Shown: positions 19,834-29,849, counted from the first letter of the stretch. The stretch: DNA of 64,000 bases from Vibrio sp. B1FLJ16 (GCF_905175385.1 NZ_HG992749.1:2666001-2730000); one strand, 5' to 3'. Numbers and translations: made by a program. The notes: generated from the letters alone by a model not told the origin.

Positions 19834-19856
19834 AAAGGCCGCTATTAGCGGCCTTT
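19834..19856 (-). terminator. Original ssb terminator, displaced by the intron
   Basis: A 9-bp perfect stem (AAAGGCCGC / GCGGCCTTT, loop of 5) followed on the minus strand by TTTATTG. It lies downstream of the intron 3' end and upstream of mshH, where the ssb terminator should be once the intron is removed. Confidence 0.8.
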
Positions 19857-19979
19857 AGTGTATTTTTCAACATTTTTAAATTTGTCTTTCGATTGGGTAG
19901 AACACGTGCGCCCTAATAGGGTTAGCCGTTGTCCCCCCACCGAACCGTACATGCACATTTCTATGCATACGGCTCTCCA

Positions 19980-21866
19980 TTAGACTTTAGCAAAGTTGCG
20001 ATAGTCAGGTAGCTTCCCGCGATGTAAATCTATATGGCAGTCCTTGCATAGTACTAAAGTCTTTCTCCTTCGGGAGATCATTAGTCGTTTCCAAGGTTCT
20101 GCATCACCCTTGATATCTTTTAGTTTACGCACATGGTGAACTTCCAAATATCCAGATTGAGTACCACAATATTCACATTTTCTTGCTGCCATTCTATCAA
20201 GCAGTTCAGTTCGAGACGTATACTTAAATGTATTAGGTAACGGATCAATGAAATCTGCCATCGACACACTTCTGTTTTTTAGCTGGAAAATTTCCAGCTC
20301 GTAGATTTTATTATTTCGATGCTCACGATGAACGTATCTTCCATCAGGTTGCCTCAATCGCTTAGCAATCTTAGTCCTTGATGTCTGATGCTTGTTTGCC
20401 AGCGTTTTGAATAGACTATTCATCCAGATCCAATGTAATTTATTGAGATACAGAACTGGCGACAAATTGTAGTAGTTTGCATAACCGCGCATTTCGGCAT
20501 TGTATTGACTGATTATCTCGTAATCAGACAAAAATGTCATAACGGGCTTGCTTCTACTCTTATCATTGTGCGAATCGTATTCCCCATAGCCACGTAGAGC
20601 ACAAAATTTTTGAATTTTCTCTCTCGGTACACCAAGGTGAATGTGTTCAGTAATTGTACGCTTTACAGCGTGAGTTTTACTGCCATCCGAGTTGTGTCCC
20701 ACAACACATTTAACTCGTTTGTTTTCCCTACGACATTTAACTTCATATCCGAGAAATACAAAACCTTGTTTCGGATCTACTATGCTTGACTTTTCTTTAG
20801 AGACTTCAAGTTTCAGCTCTGATTCCACAAATTCAGTGACTTCTTTCATCACTTCTTTCGCTTCATTTTTTGAACCAATAATCCCTATCAGAAAATCGTC
20901 AGCATAACGAACGTAACGCATCCGTTTAAAAGCAGGATCATCCATCAATACACTGGACGTGTTTGCCAGCTTCTTTTCTAGATCAATTGCTTCTAGTTTC
21001 CACTTTTCAAGCTTTTGCTCGTCAGCATGAAGACCAGTTGCACCATATCCTTGCCTTATCCACTTTATACGATTTGCTCGATTCTGTAGAGCTTTCTTGT
21101 ACTCTGGGTTTGGTTTTCTTCTATCCCCTTTGCTAAACTCTTTAATCTTCATTTTCATGAATTCGTCAAGTTCGTGGAGGAACACGTTGGCGAGTATCGG
21201 TGAAATAATTCCACCCTGTGGAGTTCCACTGTGGGTGCCAAAGTAACGCCAATCTTCCATATAGCCAGCTTTCAAGAACTTTTTAACCAGTGCTAGAAAA
21301 GCTTTATCGTCTATTCTTTTACTTAAGAATTTGAGCAATAGATTATGGTCGATGTTGTCGAAGTAACCTTTTATGTCTACATCACATACCCACTTAGTTC
21401 CCTTCCAACTGTTACGAATTTCAGTTAGTACTGTGTGACAGGAACGATTTCTACGAAAACCATAGCTCCAGTCACTGAAGATAGGTTCATAGATCTCTTC
21501 AAGGATCATTCTCATGACTTCTTGAATTAACTTGTCGTCACCGCTGGGTATTCCAAGAGGTCGTTTCTTACCGTTTGGCTTCCTTGCATCCTTGGGTATG
21601 TAAGTGCGTCTACAAGGTTTAGGGCGGTAGTCCGACGATTTGATTAGGCTGACTAGATTTAGAACCCTATCATTACCCATTCCATCGAGCGTATTATCAT
21701 TAACTCCTTTCGTCATGGCACCACGATTAGAGTAAATGTTGGCATAAGCCGTTGCCCATAAGTCGAGGTTATTACACATTAATTTGTGCAGTTTCTTGAC
21801 CTTATGACCCTGTATACTTGCTTTGTTAATACCACTTAGAGCTTTGAGTGTTCTTGCTGATAGCAC
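19980..21866 (-). CDS. ltrA: Group II intron reverse transcriptase/maturase (LtrA-like)
   Basis: A 628-aa multifunctional intron-encoded protein. The reverse transcriptase domain (about 70-370) contains YSNRGAMTKG, RPLGIPSGDDKLIQE, HSGTPQGGIISP and the catalytic YADD (321-324). A maturase X domain follows (about 390-520) with NYYNLSP. The C-terminal HNH endonuclease has CEYC (564-567), HH (577-578) and CKDC (607-610). Similarity to the Lactococcus LtrA protein, as I remember it, runs through the whole length, which places it in the mitochondrial-like class. All catalytic residues and zinc ligands are present and the frame is open, so it should be competent for splicing and retrohoming. Confidence 0.95.
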   Translation of the reverse strand: MLSARTLKALSGINKASIQGHKVKKLHKLMCNNLDLWATAYANIYSNRGAMTKGVNDNTLDGMGNDRVLNLVSLIKSSDYRPKPCRRTYIPKDARKPNGKKRPLGIPSGDDKLIQEVMRMILEEIYEPIFSDWSYGFRRNRSCHTVLTEIRNSWKGTKWVCDVDIKGYFDNIDHNLLLKFLSKRIDDKAFLALVKKFLKAGYMEDWRYFGTHSGTPQGGIISPILANVFLHELDEFMKMKIKEFSKGDRRKPNPEYKKALQNRANRIKWIRQGYGATGLHADEQKLEKWKLEAIDLEKKLANTSSVLMDDPAFKRMRYVRYADDFLIGIIGSKNEAKEVMKEVTEFVESELKLEVSKEKSSIVDPKQGFVFLGYEVKCRRENKRVKCVVGHNSDGSKTHAVKRTITEHIHLGVPREKIQKFCALRGYGEYDSHNDKSRSKPVMTFLSDYEIISQYNAEMRGYANYYNLSPVLYLNKLHWIWMNSLFKTLANKHQTSRTKIAKRLRQPDGRYVHREHRNNKIYELEIFQLKNRSVSMADFIDPLPNTFKYTSRTELLDRMAARKCEYCGTQSGYLEVHHVRKLKDIKGDAEPWKRLMISRRRKTLVLCKDCHIDLHRGKLPDYRNFAKV

Positions 21867-22487
21867 TGACTATCGAACCTCGCTTCTATTAGTATTGTGT
21901 CTAACTGCCTCCCTTCCCCCTTACATCTATGCTTTCACGATAAATTGCTTTATCACTTATACTTAGGTTTCAGATTGGATTTAAACCAATTGCCACTTCA
22001 TTACAAAGCTACGTTGGGTACTATGGAGACTCTGTCATCATATTGGTTGTTTAGTTCAAACCAACTTAGATGATCCCGTATTTCTCTGTAGTCAAGATAC
22101 GTCCTACTTAGGTTCCACTTACGTCCAATTACCACTCTCACCGAGCAGGTGCCAAAGTTGTTGGATATGACAACCTTCTAAACATAATTGTCATAAACTT
22201 TGGTAAGACTCCTGAACTATCGTGAGTCAAAGATATCCCGAAACCCACTATGAACTGTGATTCAACCAATCAGGTTTAACCTTATAGGACTTGCAATGAC
22301 TGGCGCAAAGTAGATAGTTTCCCCGCCACCAGCCTTTTACCTAACATGCTGCACTCCCCTTCCTTTTTCAAGGTTCAAGCTTATTACTAAGCAAGGATAA
22401 GTCAGGCTTGCAATAGGCTTTCCAACAGCCTATACTTGTGATTATAAATAACCGTAAGCACTTGATTTACAAAGCAAAACGGCGCAC
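21867..22487 (-). ncRNA. Group II intron 5' ribozyme region (domains I-IV)
   Basis: The 620 bp upstream of the intron ORF hold no gene. They form the structured 5' ribozyme part: the GTGCGCC 5' splice site at 22487, the EBS2 loop at 22235-22240 and the EBS1 loop at 22210-22215. The ORF start lies in the domain IV loop position. Confidence 0.8.
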
Positions 22488-23030
22488 TCAGAACGGAATG
22501 TCGTCGTCGAAATCCATTGGTGGTTCATTATACTGTTGCTGCGGTTGCTGCTGCGGAGCCTGTTGTTGTGGCTGTTGTTGCTTAGGCGCATTGTATGGCT
22601 GCTGTGCAGGTTGCTGAGGCTGACCCCAACCACCTTGCTGCTGCGGTTGACCACCTGAAGCTGGAGCACCACCCTGAGAGCGTCCGCCCAGCATTTGCAT
22701 TACACCATTAAAGCCTTGGACGACAACCTCTGTCGTGTACTGATCCTGACCTTGCTGGTTTTGCCATTTACGTGTCTGAAGTTGCCCTTCAATGTAAACC
22801 TGAGAACCTTTACGAAGGTATTCACCAGCTACTTCAGCTAGCTTGCCAAACAGCACAACACGGTGCCATTCTGTTTTTTCGCGCTGTTCGCCAGTCGCTT
22901 TATCACGCCATGATTCAGAAGTGGCAATAGTAATGTTTGCTACTGCACCGCCGTTAGGCATATAACGAATTTCAGGGTCATTACCTAGATTCCCCACCAA
23001 AATAACTTTGTTAACTCCACGGCTGGCCAT
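22488..23030 (-). CDS. ssb: SSB, single-stranded DNA-binding protein
   Basis: A 180-aa protein with an OB-fold domain at residues 1-115 ([16 protein letters not shown], then [19 protein letters not shown]), a Gly/Gln/Pro-rich flexible linker (about 116-170) and the acidic DFDDDIPF tail that binds partner proteins. It protects single-stranded DNA in replication, repair and recombination. The coding region is intact, but a group II intron begins at the base following its TGA stop, so its 3' untranslated region and terminator (19834-19856) are now 2.6 kb away unless the intron splices. Upstream lies the divergent qstR. Confidence 0.97.
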   Translation of the reverse strand: MASRGVNKVILVGNLGNDPEIRYMPNGGAVANITIATSESWRDKATGEQREKTEWHRVVLFGKLAEVAGEYLRKGSQVYIEGQLQTRKWQNQQGQDQYTTEVVVQGFNGVMQMLGGRSQGGAPASGGQPQQQGGWGQPQQPAQQPYNAPKQQQPQQQAPQQQPQQQYNEPPMDFDDDIPF

Positions 23031-23306
23031 GATGTGCTCCGTTTCACTCTGGATATATAAAATTTTAGCGCATTAGAATAGCACGCTTTAATGATTTGAT
23101 TAAAGTCTAATACCATTGTGTTCTATCTAGCCGTTTTCCAGAACCAAAATAACTATTCGATCATCTATGTAACATTTTTGATTCGTGTTGCAGCCTCACC
23201 AGTGTCAACCTTTGAATCTCGACGCATTTATTCATCAAACATGTAGCTCTAATGCCTCTTTGATGCCAATTTATTGCCTTAACTGAACACTGGGAGATTT
23301 GAGCTT

Positions 23307-23951
23307 GTGAGAAAGTCAGCCTACGCCAGAAAGCTATTTCTGATCAGCATGGAAGATAACGCCGCCCAAAAAGTAACAGCACTGGAAAAATACATCGAGA
23401 TTAGTATTCCCGTGATCTCAACGGATGCACTAATGGAGGCACAGCCGGAACATCGCAATAAAATCCTGCTCATTGATTTCAGTGAACATAAAGCTCTTGT
23501 TCAATCGATTAAAAACTTGCCTTTAGTCTGGAAGAATTTTGAGACGATTATATTTAACGTTCCGAAGCGCCTTACTACAGATGAACTGCTCTGTTTCGGC
23601 CAACTAAAAGGGGTGTTTTATGCCGAAGATTCGCTCGAACAAGTAGGAGAAGGGCTAAGAGGTATTATTAATGGACAAAACTGGTTGCCACGCAATGTCT
23701 CCAGCCAGCTATTGCACTATTACCGCAATGTCATCAACACTCATACAGCGCCCGCGACCGTAGATCTGACCATCCGGGAATTGCAGGTCCTACGTTGTCT
23801 TCAGGACGGAGCCTCGAACAGCCAAATGGCGGAAGAGTTATTTGTCAGCGAATTTACAATCAAGTCACACCTGTATCAAATATTTAAAAAGCTTTCGGTG
23901 AAAAACCGTGTCCAAGCCATTGCGTGGGCAGATCAGAACCTGATGTCCTGA
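23307..23951 (+). CDS. qstR: QstR, LuxR/CsgD-type regulator of competence
   Basis: A 214-aa regulator with a receiver-like N-terminal domain (about 10-125) lacking a typical phospho-Asp pocket and a C-terminal LuxR helix-turn-helix (about 148-212; LTIRELQVLRCLQDGASNSQ, then FTIKSHLYQIFKKL). It resembles CsgD/VpsT. The location between ssb and galU is, from memory, the position of V. cholerae qstR (VC0396), the activator that joins quorum sensing and TfoX input to turn on DNA-uptake and type VI genes. The start is GTG with GGGAG upstream. The symbol rests on synteny and family. Confidence 0.8.
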   Translation: MRKSAYARKLFLISMEDNAAQKVTALEKYIEISIPVISTDALMEAQPEHRNKILLIDFSEHKALVQSIKNLPLVWKNFETIIFNVPKRLTTDELLCFGQLKGVFYAEDSLEQVGEGLRGIINGQNWLPRNVSSQLLHYYRNVINTHTAPATVDLTIRELQVLRCLQDGASNSQMAEELFVSEFTIKSHLYQIFKKLSVKNRVQAIAWADQNLMS

Positions 23952-23968
23952 TTTCTATGAAAACACAC

Positions 23969-23996
23969 GCAGCTCAAATGACCTTATTTGGGCTGC
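23969..23996 (+). terminator. qstR terminator
   Basis: An 11-bp stem with one G-U pair (23969-23979 with 23986-23996) is followed by TCATTCTTTTTCC, a rho-independent terminator on the plus strand. Confidence 0.75.
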
Positions 23997-24117
23997 TCAT
24001 TCTTTTTCCGCTCCCAAAATCACACTTTTTCCTACTTTAATCATGATTACTATGCAACTCTCGTGCTAAAGTTATCCTCAGATCTTGAAGATAATGACGA
24101 GAAAGGATAATCCCCCA

Positions 24118-24990
24118 ATGATTAAAAAGTGTCTATTCCCTGCAGCAGGCTATGGTACGCGCTTCCTCCCAGCGACCAAGTCAATGCCAAAAGAGATGAT
24201 GCCAGTAGTGAATAAACCATTAATTGAGTACGGCGTAGAAGAAGCGATCCAGGCTGGTATGAACGGCATGTGTATTGTTACTGGCCGTGGTAAACACTCA
24301 ATCATGGATCACTTTGATAAGAACTACGAACTGGAACACCAAATCAGTGGTACGAATAAAGAAGAGCTGCTGGTAGACATCCGTGAAATCATTGACTCTG
24401 CAAACTTTACCTACATCCGCCAGAGAGAAATGAAAGGCCTTGGACACGCGATCCTAACCGGCCGTGAACTGGTTGGTGATGAACCATTTGCAGTGGTTTT
24501 AGCTGATGACCTTTGTGTAAATGAGGATGAAGGCGTACTCGCGCAAATGGTCGCATTGTTCAAACAATTCCGTTGTTCTATCGTTGCGGTACAAGAAGTA
24601 CCTGTTGATGAAACTCATAAGTACGGTGTTATCTCTGGCGAAATGATCAAAGAAGGCATCTACCGTGTCGATGACATGGTTGAAAAACCGGAACCAGGTA
24701 CAGCACCAAGTAATCTGGCAATCATTGGTCGCTACATTCTGACTCCTGATATCTTTGAACTGATCGAAAATACCGAACCGGGTAAAGGTGGCGAGATTCA
24801 GATCACTGATGCACTACTAAAACAAGCACAAGCAGGCTGCGTAATTGCTTACAAATTTAAAGGTAAGCGTTTTGACTGTGGTAGCGTTGAAGGCTACATC
24901 GAAGCAACAAATTACTGCTTCGAAAACATGTACCTTAAAGATGAAGTAAAGTCTGAGCTAGGTAAGCACGCAACTAAACGCGAAGCATAA
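24118..24990 (+). CDS. galU: GalU, UTP-glucose-1-phosphate uridylyltransferase
   Basis: A 290-aa enzyme making UDP-glucose from UTP and glucose-1-phosphate, supplying LPS, capsule and other glycans. The nucleotide-binding loop AAGYGTRFLPATK is at about residues 8-20, and VEKPEPGTAPSNLAIIGRY and GKRFDCGSVEGY are typical of GalU. I set the start at the ATG at 24118 (MIKKCLFPA), preceded by GAGAAAGG. An ATG 33 bp upstream lacks family sequence. It is monocistronic, between the qstR terminator and its own. Confidence 0.97.
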   Translation: MIKKCLFPAAGYGTRFLPATKSMPKEMMPVVNKPLIEYGVEEAIQAGMNGMCIVTGRGKHSIMDHFDKNYELEHQISGTNKEELLVDIREIIDSANFTYIRQREMKGLGHAILTGRELVGDEPFAVVLADDLCVNEDEGVLAQMVALFKQFRCSIVAVQEVPVDETHKYGVISGEMIKEGIYRVDDMVEKPEPGTAPSNLAIIGRYILTPDIFELIENTEPGKGGEIQITDALLKQAQAGCVIAYKFKGKRFDCGSVEGYIEATNYCFENMYLKDEVKSELGKHATKREA

Positions 24991-25022
24991 CTTTTTCAAG
25001 CATATTGTTCAGTATTAACCAT

Positions 25023-25047
25023 AAAGCCCGGCTAAAAGTCGGGCTTT
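25023..25047 (+). terminator. galU terminator
   Basis: An 8-bp stem (AAAGCCCG / CGGGCTTT) followed by TGTTTAC, just after galU; it also separates galU from the uvrA promoter. Confidence 0.85.
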
Positions 25048-25051
25048 TGTT

Positions 25052-25071
25052 TACTGTTTTTTTGTCCAGTA
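25052..25071 (+). promoter_or_regulatory. LexA (SOS) box upstream of uvrA
   Basis: The sequence TACTGT-N9-CAGTA at 25052-25071 matches the gammaproteobacterial LexA consensus (CTG-N10-CAG with flanking TA). It sits 64 bp upstream of the uvrA ATG, in position to repress the promoter until DNA damage. Confidence 0.75.
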
Positions 25072-25134
25072 TTTCTTTGCACATTTCTCACACTATGTAA
25101 TACTTGCCGCATTTGGTTATTTAGAGCAAAAACG

Positions 25135-27957
25135 ATGGATAAAATAGAAGTTCGCGGTGCCCGAACCCATAACCTCAAGAACATTAACCTCACTATCCCT
25201 CGCGATAAGCTGACGGTTATTACCGGACTAAGTGGTTCTGGTAAGTCTTCTCTCGCTTTCGATACCTTGTATGCTGAAGGTCAAAGACGCTATGTAGAGT
25301 CTCTCTCTGCTTATGCACGCCAGTTCTTGTCTCTTATGGAAAAGCCGGATGTCGATCATATCGAAGGCTTATCACCAGCAATTTCTATCGAACAGAAATC
25401 AACGTCTCATAACCCACGCTCAACCGTAGGTACAATCACGGAAGTCTACGACTACCTGCGACTGCTGTACGCTCGTGTTGGCGAACCTCGCTGCCCGACA
25501 CACCATGCTCCTCTTGCAGCTCAAACCATCAGCCAGATGGTGGACAAGGTGCTGGAGTTACCCGAAGGCAGCAAAATGATGCTGCTGGCTCCAATCGTTA
25601 AGGAACGTAAAGGCGAACACGTAAAAACCTTAGAAAATCTGGCTGCACAAGGCTTTATCCGGGCTCGTATTGATGGTGAAACTTGTGATCTTTCTGATCC
25701 ACCAACGCTTGAGTTACATAAAAAGCACACCATCGAAGTGGTCGTCGATCGTTTTAAAGTTCGTCCTGACCTGCAGCAACGTCTGGCGGAATCATTCGAG
25801 ACGACGCTTGAACTTTCTGGTGGTATTGCTGTTGTGGCTCCGATGGATGGTGACGGCGAAGAAATTATCTTCTCTGCAAACTTCGCCTGTCCCCAGTGTG
25901 GTTACAGCATGCAAGAGCTAGAACCGAGGCTATTTTCATTCAATAACCCGGCAGGTGCTTGCGGCACTTGTGACGGGCTTGGAGTGCAACAATATTTCGA
26001 TCCAAGCCGAGTTATTGTGGATGATTCATTAAGCCTGGCACAAGGCGCAATCCGCGGCTGGGACCAAAAGAATTACTACTACTTCCAGATGCTCTCCTCT
26101 CTGGCTGATCACTATGGTTTTGATCTCCACGCTCCGTTTAATTCGCTGCCAAAGAAGACCCAAGACGTCATATTGAAGGGCTCCGGCCGCACTGAGATTG
26201 AGTTTAAGTACATCAATGATCGAGGTGATATCCGAGTTAAGCGTCACCCATTTGAAGGGATACTAAACACTCTGGAGCGTCGCTACCGGGATACTGAGTC
26301 AAACTCTGTGCGTGAAGAGCTAGCGAAATACATTTCAACTAAGTCTTGTTCAAGCTGCAATGGTACCCGACTGCGCTTAGAAGCACGGAACGTGTTCATT
26401 GCTGACACCGCCTTGCCGGAAATCGTAGAGCTGAGTATTGCCGATGCTCTATCTTTCTTTGAAACTCTCCAACTAGAAGGTCAGCGTGCACAAATTGCCG
26501 AAAAGGTAATGAAAGAGATCAATGACCGTCTACAATTTTTAGTCAACGTGGGGCTGAACTACCTTAATTTATCACGTAGTGCTGAGACATTATCAGGTGG
26601 TGAGGCGCAACGTATTCGCCTGGCGAGCCAAATTGGCGCGGGTCTAGTCGGGGTGATGTACGTACTGGATGAACCTTCGATTGGTCTCCACCAGCGTGAC
26701 AATGAACGCCTATTGAAAACTCTCACTCATCTGCGAGACTTGGGTAATACGGTATTAGTTGTAGAACATGATGAAGACGCGATCCGTTGTGCTGACCACG
26801 TGATTGATATTGGTCCGGGCGCAGGGGTACACGGCGGTAATGTCGTAGCTGAAGGCACAATGGCGGAGATCATTGCTAATCCTGACTCTCTCACAGGTCA
26901 GTACTTAAGTGGTGCCAAAGAAATAGCCATACCTAAAGAGCGTACTCCCCGCGATCCGAAGAAAACTGTCGAACTTATCGGCGCAACGGGTAATAACCTG
27001 AAAAATGTTAATTTGTCAGTGCCTGTCGGCTTATTCAGTTGTATTACTGGCGTGTCAGGTTCAGGAAAATCAACCCTGATTAACGATACCTTCTTCAAGA
27101 TCGCACATACCCAGTTAAATGGCGCAACAACGGCTCACCCTTCACCTTACAAGTCAATCAAAGGGTTGGAGCACTTTGATAAAGTGATCGACATCGATCA
27201 GAGTCCGATTGGCAGAACGCCTCGCTCTAACCCTGCTACCTACACGGGCATTTTTACCCCGATACGTGAACTCTTTGCAGGTACGCAAGAATCACGTTCA
27301 CGTGGCTACAAACCAGGGCGTTTCAGTTTTAACGTTCGTGGTGGCCGTTGTGAAGCTTGTCAGGGCGATGGTGTGATTAAAGTTGAAATGCACTTCCTGC
27401 CGGATGTTTACGTGCCTTGTGATGTTTGTAAAGGTAAGCGATACAACCGCGAAACTCTAGAAGTACGCTACAAAGGCAAAACCATTGATGAAGTACTGGA
27501 AATGACGGTAGAAGATGCGCGCGAGTTCTTTGAACCCGTACCTGTCATTGCACGTAAATTACAAACATTAATGGATGTAGGCTTGTCATACATTCGTCTT
27601 GGACAAGCGGCAACCACTCTATCTGGTGGTGAAGCACAGCGCGTGAAGCTAGCAAAAGAACTGTCCAAACGCGATACCGGTAAAACGCTCTACATTTTGG
27701 ATGAGCCAACCACTGGACTCCATTTCCATGATATTCAACAATTACTGGCTGTCTTACATCGTCTGCGAGACCACGGTAATACTGTTGTGGTCATCGAGCA
27801 CAACTTGGATGTCATCAAAACCGCAGACTGGATAGTCGACCTGGGGCCGGAAGGCGGACAAGGCGGAGGCGAAATTATCGCTGAGGGTACACCTGAAGAT
27901 GTGTCCCTGATCGAAGGATCACATACCGCACGCTTTCTTAAGCCTATGTTGAAGTAG
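25135..27957 (+). CDS. uvrA: UvrA, excinuclease ABC subunit A
   Basis: A 940-aa damage-recognition ATPase of nucleotide excision repair. It has two ABC modules: Walker [10 protein letters not shown] (31-39) and GVSGSGKST (about 640-648), signature motifs [12 protein letters not shown] and [12 protein letters not shown], and Walker B sequences ending in LDEPSIGLH and LDEPTTGLH. Two zinc modules are visible: CPQCGYS...CGTCDG and the C-terminal CEACQGDG...CDVCKGKR. The length is exactly that of E. coli UvrA. It is preceded by a LexA box and followed by its own terminator. Confidence 0.99.
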   Translation: MDKIEVRGARTHNLKNINLTIPRDKLTVITGLSGSGKSSLAFDTLYAEGQRRYVESLSAYARQFLSLMEKPDVDHIEGLSPAISIEQKSTSHNPRSTVGTITEVYDYLRLLYARVGEPRCPTHHAPLAAQTISQMVDKVLELPEGSKMMLLAPIVKERKGEHVKTLENLAAQGFIRARIDGETCDLSDPPTLELHKKHTIEVVVDRFKVRPDLQQRLAESFETTLELSGGIAVVAPMDGDGEEIIFSANFACPQCGYSMQELEPRLFSFNNPAGACGTCDGLGVQQYFDPSRVIVDDSLSLAQGAIRGWDQKNYYYFQMLSSLADHYGFDLHAPFNSLPKKTQDVILKGSGRTEIEFKYINDRGDIRVKRHPFEGILNTLERRYRDTESNSVREELAKYISTKSCSSCNGTRLRLEARNVFIADTALPEIVELSIADALSFFETLQLEGQRAQIAEKVMKEINDRLQFLVNVGLNYLNLSRSAETLSGGEAQRIRLASQIGAGLVGVMYVLDEPSIGLHQRDNERLLKTLTHLRDLGNTVLVVEHDEDAIRCADHVIDIGPGAGVHGGNVVAEGTMAEIIANPDSLTGQYLSGAKEIAIPKERTPRDPKKTVELIGATGNNLKNVNLSVPVGLFSCITGVSGSGKSTLINDTFFKIAHTQLNGATTAHPSPYKSIKGLEHFDKVIDIDQSPIGRTPRSNPATYTGIFTPIRELFAGTQESRSRGYKPGRFSFNVRGGRCEACQGDGVIKVEMHFLPDVYVPCDVCKGKRYNRETLEVRYKGKTIDEVLEMTVEDAREFFEPVPVIARKLQTLMDVGLSYIRLGQAATTLSGGEAQRVKLAKELSKRDTGKTLYILDEPTTGLHFHDIQQLLAVLHRLRDHGNTVVVIEHNLDVIKTADWIVDLGPEGGQGGGEIIAEGTPEDVSLIEGSHTARFLKPMLK

Positions 27958-27988
27958 AAAAAACAGGTAAAGTAGCGTCATTAATCTG

Positions 27989-28012
27989 AAAGGCCAGCAT
28001 TGCTGGTCTTTT
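27989..28012 (+). terminator. uvrA terminator
   Basis: A GGCCAGC / GCTGGTC stem extended by A-T pairs and followed by TTTTAAA, between uvrA and pglL. Confidence 0.65.
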
Positions 28013-28029
28013 AAATTCAAAGCAATGTA

Positions 28030-29814
28030 ATGTCTATGGCTACTATACATGTAAGCGGAACTAAACTGTCACCAGAAAAAGTTCAGGTTCCTCTCAACCG
28101 CAAGCTCCTTATCGCTCTGGCAGTACTCTTTGTACTGGCAATGCACTTTTTTATGCCTAATCCCGGCGGCGCAGGGTTAGCCCTTTCATTTAATGCAACT
28201 ACCTGGATAGCCTTCAGCTTTGTACTCGGGATTGGTTGCTATCAGATCGCCCGTAGTCAGGCATTAAGATATTCCAAACTGACTTTCGGCCTGCTTATCT
28301 GTGTCATCATAATGACCGTGCCGGTATTTTACCCGAATGCGAACACTGACTTGGCGGCAAACAAGCTAATAGGATTATGGTGTGGCTGGCTGTTTTTTGT
28401 CGTCTTGCAACAGTTCCATTTTAGTAATAAGCACCGGCAACGTATCTTATGGTTTATTGTAATGGCTGTCGTCATCGAAGCGATTTTCGGTCTGACACAG
28501 TACCTTTACTTTAAGCCCGGCAACCCCTTCGGCTACAACACGGTCTCCAACCGACCGTATGGCATATTCCAGCAACCCAATGTAATGGCAAGTTTTCTTG
28601 CAACTGGACTTGTGATTGCGAGTTACTTGTTAGCTCGCCAGCCATATAAGTACGACCGCAAACTCAGTGATGTTTATCTTCTGTATGCTGTACCAGTTTT
28701 AACCCTGCCGTTGATCGTTGCACTTGCGTCAAGAACAGGTTGGCTTGTCTCTCTGGTTGCTGTGCTACTGATCATCCCCTACATGTACCGTTATAATACC
28801 AAGAGGCGTTTCACTCATTGGGTCATATCTCTGGCATCAGGACTACTGCTGTCGGCAGTCGTTATGAATATCGCTTTTCCGGATGGTGATGGATTAGCCA
28901 CAGAGAAAGTCCATATGGAATCCCCTCGTGCTTACACTTTCCCGCAAACCTTAGATATGGTGATTGAAAAGCCATTTACGGGGTATGGGTATGGTAAGTT
29001 TGAGTCCGAATACATACTTTATACCGCTCGCCAGCACGCCTTAAATGAGAAGTATCCAGCCGGATTACCTTCCATGGATCACCCGCACAATGAGTTATTA
29101 TATTGGGGGGTAGAAGGCGGCTTACTACCTGTTTTAGGTATCTTTTTAGCCATGGCGCTGGTGCTGCACAGAATTTCTCAGGCAAAGCGCGGAACCCGAT
29201 TAGCTTTGCTAGCTTTGTTCATCCCTATCGTTTTACATACGCAGCTAGAGTACCCGTTTTATCACTCTTTGGTGCATTGGATAATTTTCGTCATTTTACT
29301 TTACTGGGTCGATCAGCGGGTCGCACGTTATCGTCAGGCCGGTTTCACTAAAATCACGAAAAGCTTGCTGCGCGTTTTCAGCTTGCTTATCCCCGCTGTG
29401 TTTACGTTTTATATGGTAAGTGCCTTACATACCAATTACATACTGACAAAGTTTGAGACCACACGTCCAACAAATCCGGACATCCTCAATCAAGTCAGTA
29501 ATCCTGTGGTCTGGAAAGACAGGTTTGACTGGGATGTGTACAGCACTTTCCTGAATATAGGCTTACACACACAGGATCCCAGCTTAATCCAGCCGTACAT
29601 CGACTGGTCACTGAATATTATTAAAGATAAGCCACGCCCTGCTTTCTATAATAATTTGATCCTCGCTTATCAGGGGCTCGATGACACCAGTAAAGCTGAA
29701 CAAATCCGTGCAGAAGCGCAATTTTTATTTCCTAAGGTGGATTTTAGTCGAGTGAATTATCAGCCGCCTTCAAAAGCTCAATCAGCGTCACCTGTTCTGG
29801 CAGAAGCTGAATAA
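28030..29814 (+). CDS. pglL: PglL-type O-oligosaccharyltransferase
   Basis: A 594-aa polytopic membrane protein with about a dozen hydrophobic helices. It belongs to the Wzy_C / O-antigen ligase fold with the PglL subtype features: the RPYGIFQQPNVMASFLA loop (about 175-191) and the periplasmic catalytic motif MDHPHNELLYWGVEGG (349-364), whose His is essential in this family. A C-terminal PglL_C/Wzy_C_2 domain (about 460-580) follows. Such enzymes move lipid-linked glycans to Ser or Thr of exported proteins. Its place after uvrA is, from memory, that of V. cholerae PglL (VC0393). Proximity to the msh locus suggests pilin substrates, but that is inference. Confidence 0.88.
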   Translation: MSMATIHVSGTKLSPEKVQVPLNRKLLIALAVLFVLAMHFFMPNPGGAGLALSFNATTWIAFSFVLGIGCYQIARSQALRYSKLTFGLLICVIIMTVPVFYPNANTDLAANKLIGLWCGWLFFVVLQQFHFSNKHRQRILWFIVMAVVIEAIFGLTQYLYFKPGNPFGYNTVSNRPYGIFQQPNVMASFLATGLVIASYLLARQPYKYDRKLSDVYLLYAVPVLTLPLIVALASRTGWLVSLVAVLLIIPYMYRYNTKRRFTHWVISLASGLLLSAVVMNIAFPDGDGLATEKVHMESPRAYTFPQTLDMVIEKPFTGYGYGKFESEYILYTARQHALNEKYPAGLPSMDHPHNELLYWGVEGGLLPVLGIFLAMALVLHRISQAKRGTRLALLALFIPIVLHTQLEYPFYHSLVHWIIFVILLYWVDQRVARYRQAGFTKITKSLLRVFSLLIPAVFTFYMVSALHTNYILTKFETTRPTNPDILNQVSNPVVWKDRFDWDVYSTFLNIGLHTQDPSLIQPYIDWSLNIIKDKPRPAFYNNLILAYQGLDDTSKAEQIRAEAQFLFPKVDFSRVNYQPPSKAQSASPVLAEAE

Positions 29815-29821
29815 CTCAACA

Positions 29822-29849
29822 AAAAAGCGAAGGGTAACCTTCGCTTTTT
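29822..29849. terminator. Bidirectional terminator between pglL and the aminotransferase
   Basis: A 12-bp perfect stem (29822-29833 with 29838-29849, 4-nt loop) with A and T tracts on both sides serves the convergent pglL and the downstream aminotransferase gene. Confidence 0.9.

Larger units (their letters stand above)
19892..22487 (-). mobile_element. Group II intron, mitochondrial-like (LtrA type)
   Basis: A complete group II intron of about 2.6 kb. The 5' end GTGCGCC begins at 22487, directly after the ssb stop codon. A 34-nt domain V lies at 19942-19975 (GAGCCGTATG...GTACGGTTC), followed by a domain VI-like hairpin and a 3' end near CTACCCAAT at 19892. The target-binding loops can be read: EBS1 (TCAGGA, 22210-22215) pairs with IBS1 (TTCTGA, positions -6 to -1) and EBS2 (CGGGAT, 22235-22240) pairs with IBS2 (ATTCCG, -12 to -7), each with one G-U pair. 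EBS1 lies about 275 nt into the intron, as in Ll.LtrB. The 3' boundary is uncertain by a few bases. Confidence 0.9.

Noticed and set aside
24085..24117. Longer galU start
   Set aside because: The upstream ATG adds residues without family similarity and a poorer ribosome site; the ATG at 24118 is conserved.
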